This document shows positions 16,868-23,361 of a DNA stretch of 64,000 nt, in pieces. Source of the DNA: UM-FILTER-42-14 sp964586055 (GTDB taxonomy: Bacteria > Patescibacteriota > Microgenomatia > UBA1400 > PJMF01); the NCBI GenBank assembly GCA_964586055.1, contig CAZPFX010000001.1, positions 1 to 64,000 of the forward strand, given 5' to 3'. A program made the position numbers and the translations under genes. The notes beneath the pieces were generated by a model. That model had not been told where the DNA came from. It made no database searches and was given only the letters and a program-made list of their open reading frames with translations. Position 1 is the stretch's first letter, and each line of letters starts with the position of its first letter.

Positions 16868-17786
16868 AATACTCTTCGCGAAGTTCTGTAAGCATATCTA
16901 AGATATTCCCCTCAAGCATTCCTGAAAGATTATGCCAAGACTGCTTGGTGCGATGATCGGTGATGCGATTTTGAGGGAAGTTATAGGTGCGAATTTTTTC
17001 AGCTCTTTGAGCGCGGCCGATAGCGCTTCTTGCATCGCCAATTTCTTTGAGTCTTTTTTCTTCTTCAATTTCCCAGAGTTGGGAGCGGAGAAGCTCCATA
17101 GCGATTTTTCGATTTTGTTCTTGCTTCTTTTCCTGGCGAGCAGTGATAGCAATGCCAGATGGTTTGTGAGTCAGGCGAACTGCACTACTGGTTTTATTCA
17201 CCGATTGTCCACCAGCTCCACTAGATCGCATAAATTGCCACTCGATATCTTCATCGCGAATGGTAACAGCGCTAGCAGCTACCTCTGGCAAAACCGCGAC
17301 AGAAGCAGTCGAGGTGTGAATTCGACCTTGAGACTCTGTTTCAGGCACGCGTTGAACTCGATGTACTCCGCACTCTAGTTGAAAAACTTCGTAGGCAGAG
17401 CAAACATTCTCACCAAGTTTTACAGATCCACGAATTTTGACAACCATGTCGTCGATGTAAGTGACGGCCAGTCTTTGCGTTTCACAAAATCTTAAGTACA
17501 TGCGCAAAATATCATTGGCCCAAATTTTGGCCTCATCGCCTCCAGCACCTTGGCGAATTTCGATAATGCATGGTCCCTTAGTTGGCTCTTCGCTAGCCTC
17601 ATCTTGTTGTTGGCCAGTGACATATTGTTCAGCAGCCGCATCAAGGGCATCTTTTTGAGCGTTTAATGATGCGAGTTCAGCCTTCGCCATTTCGGCAAAA
17701 TCTGGTTCAAGAGCAAGCGCTTCAGTTTCAGCGATCTTTGTCTCTAAGTTTTTAAGTTGTTCGCTGTAGGGATGAAAATCAGTCAT
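16842..17786 (-). CDS. prfA: Peptide chain release factor 1
   Basis: RF1 recognises UAA and UAG. The codon-recognition tripeptide is PET in RVPETESQGRIHTST (PxT type, not the SPF of RF2), and the catalytic loop is SSGAGGQSVNKT. At 314 aa it is about 45 residues shorter than usual, mainly in the N-terminal helical domain. TGA is an ordinary stop in this window, so an RF2 gene should exist elsewhere. A TATACT hexamer lies about 17 nt upstream. It follows rpmE on the same strand without the prmC gene often found between them. Confidence 0.93.
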   Translation of the reverse strand: MTDFHPYSEQLKNLETKIAETEALALEPDFAEMAKAELASLNAQKDALDAAAEQYVTGQQQDEASEEPTKGPCIIEIRQGAGGDEAKIWANDILRMYLRFCETQRLAVTYIDDMVVKIRGSVKLGENVCSAYEVFQLECGVHRVQRVPETESQGRIHTSTASVAVLPEVAASAVTIRDEDIEWQFMRSSGAGGQSVNKTSSAVRLTHKPSGIAITARQEKKQEQNRKIAMELLRSQLWEIEEEKRLKEIGDARSAIGRAQRAEKIRTYNFPQNRITDHRTKQSWHNLSGMLEGNILDMLTELREEYFNPEPQPE

Positions 17787-17843
17787 AGAAAATCTTCTGT
17801 CAGTATACGCGAGAAGCTTGCGTAAGACAGGGCGAGTGGTTAG

Positions 17844-18197
17844 CTATTGGGTGACAGCGGCTGGAGCAGCTTGTGAATTTTTGCTGGCAGAACGAACTTT
17901 TTGGCTCTGATCGCGCAAAATATCTTGGTAGGTTTGACGTGGTCCAGTAGTTGTTGGTTTTTTGGCTTGTTTTTTGCTGGCTGCCGCTTGTGCTGCCTGA
18001 GCTGCTTGCTGTTTCTTAAGGAATTTTTCGACACGACCCTGACGGTCAACAAATCGTTGTTCACCAGTGAAAAATGGATGACATTTGTTGCAGATATCTA
18101 CTTGAAGAGAATCAGAAGTAGACCCGGTTGTGAAAGTATTCCCACAACTGCAGGTTACTGCACAGTCATCATTCCAATTTGCGGTTACGTGTTTCAT
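17844..18197 (-). CDS. rpmE: 50S ribosomal protein L31 with C-terminal extension
   Basis: A 117-aa protein. Residues 1-60 are L31 of the zinc-binding type, with cysteines in CAVTCSCGNTF and ICNKCHPFFTG. After the conserved FTGEQRFVDRQGRVEKF the protein has about 50 extra residues rich in Ala, Gln and Lys. The ATG at 18197 was chosen because L31 begins MKHVTANW; a longer reading frame from 18305 has no support. Followed 57 nt later by prfA. Confidence 0.92.
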   Translation of the reverse strand: MKHVTANWNDDCAVTCSCGNTFTTGSTSDSLQVDICNKCHPFFTGEQRFVDRQGRVEKFLKKQQAAQAAQAAASKKQAKKPTTTGPRQTYQDILRDQSQKVRSASKNSQAAPAAVTQ

Positions 18198-18252
18198 AAG
18201 AGTAGCAATTATAGCATGGTTTGTTCTCGAGGGAAGTGGGGCGTCGGTGCTG

Positions 18253-18258
18253 TATACT
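18253..18258 (+). promoter_or_regulatory. Putative -10 element (TATACT) of the HAD gene
   Basis: TATACT ends 10 nt before the ATG at 18269; no Shine-Dalgarno in between. Confidence 0.45.
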
Positions 18259-18268
18259 AAAGCGCAAT

Positions 18269-18880
18269 ATGGACAGACTTTCAAAATATCTAGAAAAGAA
18301 CCCAAAAAAAGCTCTGATTTTCGATTTTGATGGGACTCTGGCGACTATTCAGGTTCCCTGGGAAGTTTACGCAAAAGAGATGGTTCCAGCCATGGAGAAA
18401 CTCTCTAAGAAACACAAGCGAGCTGATTTTGCCAATACTCATTATTTTGAAAATGCGGTGGTGGCTGAGATTGGTGAAGAGGCTGCGAAGAAGCGCTGGC
18501 AGATTTGTGAAGACTTCGAGGTGAATGAGTTGACCGGATTTATTGAGCATCACGAAATGACTAATTTTGTGAGAACACATTCTGAAAATTATGCTTTTGT
18601 TATCTGGAGCTCGAATGCACGAGTGACGATCGAGAAAACTCTAAAAGAACTAGATATTTTTCAGCATTTTAGCTTACTCGTAACAAAAACCGATGTTTGG
18701 ATGACTAAGCCTAATCCAGAGGGCTTTAATCTTTTTATTAAACAAGAACTCGACACTTTATTACCTGGCTGGGAGCTAGAAGATGTCCTTATGATCGGTG
18801 ATAGTTTGTCGGACTCAGGTGCCGCCAAAGCAGTCGGGATGGATTTTTTTCAGTGTACTGAGAGCGCGGAAGAAGACTAG
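18269..18880 (+). CDS. HAD-superfamily phosphatase
   Basis: A 203-aa HAD hydrolase with motif I IFDFDGTLATI (nucleophile Asp), motif II VIWSSNAR, a Lys in TKPNPEGF and motif IV MIGDSLSDSGAAKAVG. The substrate is unknown; the cap (about residues 35-100) is helical. The start at 18269 is supported by a TATACT box 10 nt upstream. A longer frame from 18221 would begin inside the promoter region. Confidence 0.88.
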   Translation: MDRLSKYLEKNPKKALIFDFDGTLATIQVPWEVYAKEMVPAMEKLSKKHKRADFANTHYFENAVVAEIGEEAAKKRWQICEDFEVNELTGFIEHHEMTNFVRTHSENYAFVIWSSNARVTIEKTLKELDIFQHFSLLVTKTDVWMTKPNPEGFNLFIKQELDTLLPGWELEDVLMIGDSLSDSGAAKAVGMDFFQCTESAEED

Positions 18881-18897
18881 AATTACTTCTAGAAAAT

Positions 18898-18917
18898 TTG
18901 TACAACAAGTTGTACAA
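18898..18917. promoter_or_regulatory. Operator-like palindrome of the first RelE module
   Basis: TTGTACAAC-AA-GTTGTACAA is a perfect 20-bp inverted repeat, and its right arm overlaps a TACAAT -10 hexamer (18913-18918) 9 nt before the antitoxin ATG. Repressor binding would block RNA polymerase directly. Confidence 0.65.
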
Positions 18918-18927
18918 TTAAATCATT

Positions 18928-19203
18928 ATGAGTACAGTTCAAGCACTACCAATTTCCCAAGTCAGATCGCAATTACCCAGTCTCGTTGATGATGCCGCCG
19001 TGTTGTCTCGCAAGGTTCTTATTACCGTGCAGGGACAAGTTCGGGCAGCCTTAGTCAGCGCTGAAGAGCTTGAATATCTTGAGGAAACAGTGAGTGTTCT
19101 AACTGATAGAGCGACAATGAAAGCTATAGAACAGAGCAAAAAGGATGTTATTGCTGGAAAAACAAAGAGTTGGCAAGATATTAAGGCTGAGTTAGATCTG
19201 TAG
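18928..19203 (+). CDS. Phd/YefM-family antitoxin paired with RelE
   Basis: A 91-aa protein with the Phd/YefM core: ALPISQVRSQLPSLVDDA, then VLITVQGQVRAALVSAEELEYL. The C-terminus is charged (KSWQDIKAELDL). It starts downstream of a palindromic operator and ends 2 nt before the RelE-type toxin gene. Confidence 0.87.
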   Translation: MSTVQALPISQVRSQLPSLVDDAAVLSRKVLITVQGQVRAALVSAEELEYLEETVSVLTDRATMKAIEQSKKDVIAGKTKSWQDIKAELDL

Positions 19204-19205
19204 TC

Positions 19206-19463
19206 ATGTACGGCATTGAATTTACTAGGTCAGCCGAAAAGTCGTTTTTAAAGATTTCCAAGAAGGAGCAGTTTAGGATCTCAAACGCCTTAGATAAATT
19301 GGTTTTGGATCCGATGATTGGTAAACCCCTTAAAGGTTCCCTAAAAGATTTTTGGAGTCTTCGAATTGGAAACTATCGAGTAATTTACTACATTCAAAAA
19401 GACAAACTTTTAATCATGGTTTTTGATGTCAGACACAGGCGCGAGGTATATCGTCAACGCTAA
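19206..19463 (+). CDS. RelE/ParE-family toxin
   Basis: An 85-aa RelE/ParE-fold toxin: YGIEFTRSAEKSFLKI, a helical hairpin, then LRIGNYRVIYYIQKDKL and the basic C-terminus FDVRHRREVYRQR. RelE members cleave mRNA in the ribosomal A site and ParE members poison gyrase; the RHRREVY tail favours RelE. The last 35 nt overlap the end of hisS on the opposite strand. Confidence 0.9.
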   Translation: MYGIEFTRSAEKSFLKISKKEQFRISNALDKLVLDPMIGKPLKGSLKDFWSLRIGNYRVIYYIQKDKLLIMVFDVRHRREVYRQR

Positions 19464-20673
19464 CAGTTTTCTGTTCACCACTCACCAAATTTTTCAGCGT
19501 CATCATTCCTGACTTTGCCTCATCTTCACCAATAATCACGGCAAATTTTACCCCGATTTGATCGGCGTACTTGAGTTGTTTGCCCAAAGAATCAACGCCT
19601 GGATAGAGAACAACATTGCAGTCTAACTCACGGAGCTTTCGTGCCACCTCGGCTGACTTTTGACGAAGTTCTGGAGAAAATACTGTGACGACGACATCTG
19701 CGGTCGACTTATCAGTTTTGAGTAGTCCAAGTTCCTTGGCCGCCTCGACCATGCGATCGAAGCCGAAAGCGACCCCAACTGCTGGAACTGTCGTACCGCT
19801 CAGATCGCCAATGAGATTGTCATAGCGACCGCCACCACCACATGATCCGGAACCATATTCTGGAACTACGATCTCAAAGATCATGCCGGTGTAGTAGTCG
19901 AGTCCGCGCGCCAAGGTTGGAGTAAAGACGATAGAGTCGGTTGGGATACCGAGAGAAATTGCTAAAGACTTGATCGTAGCTAGATTTTCAGAAAGATTGG
20001 TTTTCTGTAGATTAGAGATTGCTTCGCCAGCGTCGCTTCTCTCTAAGCCTTTGCCGACTAATTCATCAATCACTTCTGACTGACTTTTTTTATCAAGCTT
20101 ATCGACTGTCTGAATGATCGAGAAAACATCGACGGTTTTTGTGGCAAAAGGCGAGAGCACTGAGAGTAGAGTCTGGCGATCATTGACGCGAAGTTCAACT
20201 TTGCCAAAGCCAACTTCTTTAAATGCGGCGTAGCTGCAGGCTAAAATTTCTGCATCGGCTATGGCATCTTTGCTCCCGAAAATATCAAAATCACATTGAG
20301 TAAATTCGCGGTATCGACCTTTCTGAGGTTTATCTGCCCGGAAAACATTCTGAATCTGATAGCGACGGAAAAGTCGTGGAAGCTCGTTTTGATATTGGCT
20401 TAGCAGGCGAGCGGAGGGCACCGTCTGATCGTAGCGCAAAGCCACGGCCCGACCGCCTCGATCCTCAAAAGAGTAGACGAGTTTATCGGCTTCATCACCA
20501 TATTTGCCCAAAAGCAGCGATGCATACTCGAGAGTAGGAGTCTCAATGGGTTCAAAACCAAAGCGAATAAAAGCCTTGATCACTGAAGCCTGGACGGCAT
20601 CACGGGCGCGTTTCTCGGCGGGGAGAAAATCTCGGAAGCCAGCTAGATTTTGTACTTTTTGTGTGTTTTTCAT
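19429..20673 (-). CDS. hisS: Histidyl-tRNA synthetase
   Basis: Charges tRNA-His. The 414-aa class II synthetase has motif 1 near FEPIETPTLEYASLL, motif 2 with RYREFTQCDFDIFG, the histidine-binding signatures RYDQTVPSARL and RGLDYYTG, motif 3 GVAFGFDRM and a C-terminal anticodon-binding domain. It is the second gene of an operon with the DapF-like gene 4 nt upstream. Both lie behind a His-rich leader peptide and a terminator at 21403-21528, so expression probably rises when charged tRNA-His is scarce. Confidence 0.95.
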   Translation of the reverse strand: MKNTQKVQNLAGFRDFLPAEKRARDAVQASVIKAFIRFGFEPIETPTLEYASLLLGKYGDEADKLVYSFEDRGGRAVALRYDQTVPSARLLSQYQNELPRLFRRYQIQNVFRADKPQKGRYREFTQCDFDIFGSKDAIADAEILACSYAAFKEVGFGKVELRVNDRQTLLSVLSPFATKTVDVFSIIQTVDKLDKKSQSEVIDELVGKGLERSDAGEAISNLQKTNLSENLATIKSLAISLGIPTDSIVFTPTLARGLDYYTGMIFEIVVPEYGSGSCGGGGRYDNLIGDLSGTTVPAVGVAFGFDRMVEAAKELGLLKTDKSTADVVVTVFSPELRQKSAEVARKLRELDCNVVLYPGVDSLGKQLKYADQIGVKFAVIIGEDEAKSGMMTLKNLVSGEQKTVSVDDIPRACV

Positions 20674-20677
20674 AGTT

Positions 20678-21370
20678 TTATCTTTTCTCTACGGATGTCG
20701 TGATTGTTAGTGTATCACCCGTAGTTTGTATTTGTATTACTTTTTCAGATGGTTGCTTTACTTTCTGCACATTTTTTAAAAGTGAAAATGCAAGTGACCC
20801 AGAGCCACATGCTGATTCCCAGACAACGCTGTTCGTTTCTTGGACATAAACAACCGGACAAATTTCATCAGCTTCATAGAAGATGAACCCAGCTGCTGAA
20901 ATCATTTTGCTTGTGCTCTTGAGTTTTAATAGCTGTGACTGATTTAGCACTTTCTGTTTTGGGATACCGCGTACGAGTGTATACATTATTCCTTTGAAGA
21001 CAACTCTATTATCTTGAATTAAAACAATGATACTTCTTGGTAATTCAACTAATATTTTGCCTTTCTTATATGTGGCAACAACAGGAGATTCAAGTCCCGA
21101 GGGAACTAGAGAGATAACGTTTTTTTCACTCAACTGCGATAGAACAAATGCTCCCGCCAAAGTACCGTTAATATTAAGTTCATTTCCCATCATTTGAAGA
21201 CGAGGAATTACTCCAGATTCAATAAAGGCAACTTGTTCGCAAATTTCTGCCTTAAGTATTTCGCTTGCAAATTTTGGCTGTTCTGCTCGTTTAACCTCAT
21301 CAATCACCACGGCAGTTATTTGCCCTGCGGTATCAATAAATTGTATATTTGTCATTTCTTCTTTCATCAC
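20678..21370 (-). CDS. DapF-fold (diaminopimelate epimerase/amino-acid racemase-like) protein
   Basis: A 230-aa protein with the two signature segments of the DapF/histidine-racemase fold: MMGNELNINGTLAGAF (about residues 61-76) and VVWESACGSGSLAFSLL (about 182-198). Active members use two Cys as acid/base. Here the second is present (SACGSG), but the first position, normally Cys before GN, is Met. It may be inactive, use another residue, or serve as an amino-acid-binding protein. Frame start 21370 is GTG; the next codon is ATG (21367), and another ATG lies at 21355. Co-operonic with hisS, so a link to histidine is plausible but unproven. Confidence 0.72.
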   Translation of the reverse strand: MMKEEMTNIQFIDTAGQITAVVIDEVKRAEQPKFASEILKAEICEQVAFIESGVIPRLQMMGNELNINGTLAGAFVLSQLSEKNVISLVPSGLESPVVATYKKGKILVELPRSIIVLIQDNRVVFKGIMYTLVRGIPKQKVLNQSQLLKLKSTSKMISAAGFIFYEADEICPVVYVQETNSVVWESACGSGSLAFSLLKNVQKVKQPSEKVIQIQTTGDTLTITTSVEKR

Positions 21371-21436
21371 ACCAAACCATTTTGATCAGGAAGCATAAAA
21401 AAGCTCCCTGGTGGGAGCGAGTCTTTGGTTTGGTGT
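21369..21436 (-). promoter_or_regulatory. Histidine attenuator region: terminator hairpin inside a long-range helix
   Basis: On the minus strand, ACACCAAACC (21427-21436) pairs perfectly with GGTTTGGTGT (21369-21378), enclosing the terminator at 21403-21418. The 3' arm reaches the GTG/ATG start of the DapF-like gene, so this helix could also hide its translation start. Segment GGGAGTG (21466-21472) can pair either with CACTCCC in the leader peptide (21483-21489) or with the 5' arm of the terminator, giving the usual terminator/antiterminator choice. Confidence 0.7.
21397..21418 (-). terminator. Intrinsic terminator (attenuator) ahead of the DapF-like gene and hisS
   Basis: Minus-strand GCTCCC-ACCA-GGGAGC (21403-21418) followed by six T. 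It lies between the His-rich leader peptide and the first operon gene, the expected place for an attenuator. Confidence 0.85.
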
Positions 21437-21450
21437 ATTTTATTAATTAA

Positions 21451-21528
21451 TTAAACACGAGAACGCACTCCCATTATATGGAGGGAGTGATGGTGGATGG
21501 CTAGTGTTTGACGATAATTGTTAATCAT
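21451..21528 (-). CDS. Histidine-rich leader peptide (attenuation)
   Basis: A 25-codon reading frame on the minus strand, too short for routine gene callers. Codons 11-18 read I-H-H-H-S-L-H-I, four His in six consecutive codons (12, 13, 14 and 17). The first arm of an RNA hairpin (CACTCCC) overlaps these His codons, so a stalled ribosome would cover it. The ATG is 11 nt from a TACAAT box and has no Shine-Dalgarno, so it is probably translated from a leaderless or very short-leader transcript. Confidence 0.75.
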   Translation of the reverse strand: MINNYRQTLAIHHHSLHIMGVRSRV

Positions 21529-21539
21529 GCGTGGAGGGG

Positions 21540-21568
21540 ATTGTAGCAGCCTATAGTTGGGGAGTCAA
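21540..21568 (-). promoter_or_regulatory. Sigma-70-type promoter of the hisS operon
   Basis: Minus-strand TTGACT (21568-21563), a 17-nt spacer, then TACAAT (21545-21540): the best consensus promoter seen in the window. The predicted start is about 21533, just ahead of the leader-peptide ATG at 21528. Confidence 0.75.
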
Positions 21569-21721
21569 CTTACTGGTACCATGAATCGTCTTTATGGCAT
21601 GTTCTTCCCAGGCTATTTTAGCCTGTTTCGAGTCTGAAACAGGGGTGCTGATAGACTCACCAATTTGAAATATTCTCTCTAAAGCAGAGTTTTTGCTAGT
21701 TGTTTTTTTAGTTTGTTTCAT
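21551..21721 (-). CDS. Small hypothetical protein (56 aa)
   Basis: A 56-codon frame downstream of greA, basic at the N-terminus (MKQTKKTTSKN) with a possible helix SKQAKIAWEEHAIKTI. No family recognised. Upstream lie a perfect 18-bp palindrome (21758-21775) and a second TTAATATTAA copy (21728-21737), which look like operator sites. The hisS-operon promoter overlaps its 3' end. It could be an orphan antitoxin-like or regulatory protein; coding status is uncertain. Confidence 0.45.
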   Translation of the reverse strand: MKQTKKTTSKNSALERIFQIGESISTPVSDSKQAKIAWEEHAIKTIHGTSKLTPQL

Positions 21722-21757
21722 TGCAAGTTAATATTAAAACACATCAAGGATGGAATC

Positions 21758-21775
21758 AACTTTAATATTAAAGTT
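21758..21775. repeat. Perfect 18-bp palindrome AACTTTAATATTAAAGTT
   Basis: Directly after the greA stop and upstream of the 56-aa frame. The core TTAATATTAA recurs at 21728-21737. It has no GC-rich stem or U-tract, so it is more like a protein-binding site than a terminator. Confidence 0.55.
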
Positions 21776-21777
21776 CA

Positions 21778-22242
21778 CTAAGAAATCGCCGTAATTTTAT
21801 ACTTTACTTCACCTCGAGGAGTAACGACGCTGACTTCATCACCCGCGCGCTTTTCCATGATTGCTGAGCCGATGGGGCTGGTCATAGCTAATTTATTATT
21901 TTCTAGATCTGACTCATGTTCACTGACTATGAGATAAGTTTTATTTCCCTTTGGTCCACTAAGAGTGACGCTGGCGCCAAACTCGACAATCACGTGGACG
22001 CGTTCCTCAACTACAACCGCGTCATCAAGTAGTTGATTTATTCGTCTAAGCTGCCTGCCGATCGAGCCGAGCTCGAACTTGGCGTAGGTGTAGGCGCCGT
22101 TCTCGGAAAGATCACCCATTTCTCGCGCGACCTTGAGGCGCTTCATGACTTCGACTCGCTCTTTTCGAAGGCGAGAACGATCACTAAGTAGTTTGTCATG
22201 TGCTTTTTTGGTGAAGGGGATCGGGTTGCTGATTTTTATCAT
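21778..22242 (-). CDS. greA: Transcript cleavage factor GreA
   Basis: Rescues backtracked RNA polymerase by stimulating transcript cleavage. The 154-aa protein has the N-terminal coiled coil with the acidic tip AREMGDLSENGAYTYAK and the C-terminal FKBP-like domain (VTLSGPKGNKTYLIV, MTSPIGSAIMEKRAGDEVSV). Normal length. It overlaps the stop of the upstream peptidase gene by 4 nt. Confidence 0.95.
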   Translation of the reverse strand: MIKISNPIPFTKKAHDKLLSDRSRLRKERVEVMKRLKVAREMGDLSENGAYTYAKFELGSIGRQLRRINQLLDDAVVVEERVHVIVEFGASVTLSGPKGNKTYLIVSEHESDLENNKLAMTSPIGSAIMEKRAGDEVSVVTPRGEVKYKITAIS

Positions 22243-23234
22243 AAAATAAATGCCTTGTTTTCTAGTATTTTCTTTTCATCTACATAAACGGTTGGCTGAC
22301 TCACTAGTCCATCAATATGTATTGGCACGTTGTTTTCGCCGCCAATGGCGCTGCTATTGCCGAAGGCGACATGCACAGTACCGTAAGCTTTTTCAGCTTC
22401 AAGAAGGTTATCACAGATTCTGGCATTTATATTTGTTCCTATTCCGATTTCTGCTACTATCATTCCTTTTTCACCATATTGAGATAATTTATTATGCAAA
22501 TTTTCAGCGGCCACACCACCCGAAAACTTAACTGCAATTCCGTCTCTAATTTCAACAGTGATTGGCGAATCAAGCACGTCATCGGCGATAGAACCATCGA
22601 TCACGAGTGTGCCATTAGTAGTTCCTAGAAGTGGGGCAAAGAAAACTTCGCCACTCGGCATATTTAAAATATCTCCCTTAGAAAGAAAACCAGTTTCTGC
22701 AATTACACCGAAAGGACGGATGATGGCTGTGATATCCGTGCCTTGCTCGCTAGTGATGTGAATTATGTTGCCTTTTTGCAACTTTTGCTCTAGTGCTAAT
22801 CCTAATTCTCTAAGAGAAGCATAGTCTGTCTCCAGTGCCATCTTGATTAGATTTAAGTCGGCCCCAGGGAGACTCAATGCCCGGCCACCAGAGAGGAGAG
22901 CGTTCTTCCCAGCCTGGGTGTGTGTGAGAGAAAAGTCAGTCTGAAAGACGGTCACACTCGCAACTGTGGCAGCAGCAATTATTTCCTCAGGTGGTTCTTC
23001 CCCAGAGTGACTCATATCATGTAGGCAAATAAGCTCGACGTTTTCTGAAAGTTCTTGGGCGGCTGCCGTCCAAATAGCGGCTTCAGTCTCGAGCATTTCG
23101 GTGACGGTGACGATGAGAATTGTTTCGTTTTTACTAAGTGCTAAGTTGTTTATTAAATATTGTGTGGCCAATTTAACAAGATCTATGTTGATCTGCTGGT
23201 CTATGGTTGGAAAGTTTGGTCGGGAGAGATACAT
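22239..23234 (-). CDS. M29-like aminopeptidase
   Basis: A 331-aa protein with the C-terminal signature of thermophilic aminopeptidases (M29): LNMPSGEVFFAPLLGTTNG, then VAEIGIGTN and HVAFGNSSAIGGENNVPIHIDG, which carry Glu, His and Asp metal ligands. It removes N-terminal residues from peptides in the cytoplasm. The ATG at 23234 is preferred over the TTG at 23252 because a TACAAT box (23248-23243) lies between them. Divergent from tRNA-Ala. Confidence 0.78.
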   Translation of the reverse strand: MYLSRPNFPTIDQQINIDLVKLATQYLINNLALSKNETILIVTVTEMLETEAAIWTAAAQELSENVELICLHDMSHSGEEPPEEIIAAATVASVTVFQTDFSLTHTQAGKNALLSGGRALSLPGADLNLIKMALETDYASLRELGLALEQKLQKGNIIHITSEQGTDITAIIRPFGVIAETGFLSKGDILNMPSGEVFFAPLLGTTNGTLVIDGSIADDVLDSPITVEIRDGIAVKFSGGVAAENLHNKLSQYGEKGMIVAEIGIGTNINARICDNLLEAEKAYGTVHVAFGNSSAIGGENNVPIHIDGLVSQPTVYVDEKKILENKAFIL

Positions 23235-23242
23235 GGTCAGCC

Positions 23243-23248
23243 ATTGTA
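23243..23248 (-). promoter_or_regulatory. Putative -10 element (TACAAT) of the M29-like gene
   Basis: Minus-strand TACAAT ends 8 nt before the ATG at 23234. A plus-strand TACAAT at 23260-23265 serves the divergent tRNA gene. Confidence 0.5.
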
Positions 23249-23281
23249 ACAAACTTTGCTACAATACAGCCTGACAGAGTA

Positions 23282-23354
23282 GGGCCGGTAGCTCAGTTGG
23301 TAGAGCGCTGCATTCGCATTGCAGAGGTAGAGAGTTCGATCCTCTTCCGGTCCA
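23282..23354 (+). tRNA. tRNA-Ala (anticodon CGC)
   Basis: A 73-nt cloverleaf. The acceptor stem GGGCCGG/CCGGTCC contains the G3-U70 wobble that defines alanine identity. The anticodon stem CTGCA/TGCAG encloses TTCGCAT, giving CGC; the D-loop (AGCTCAGTTGGTAGAGC) and T-arm (GTTCGATCC) are normal. CCA is not encoded. A TACAAT box lies about 17 nt upstream. Confidence 0.96.
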
Positions 23355-23361
23355 CAAATCG

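Noticed and set aside
18221..18268. Longer N-terminus of the HAD protein
   Set aside because: It would run through a TATACT promoter box and adds residues without similarity to the family.
18290..18580. 96-aa minus-strand frame opposite the HAD gene
   Set aside because: Shadow frame; the plus strand carries all HAD motifs.
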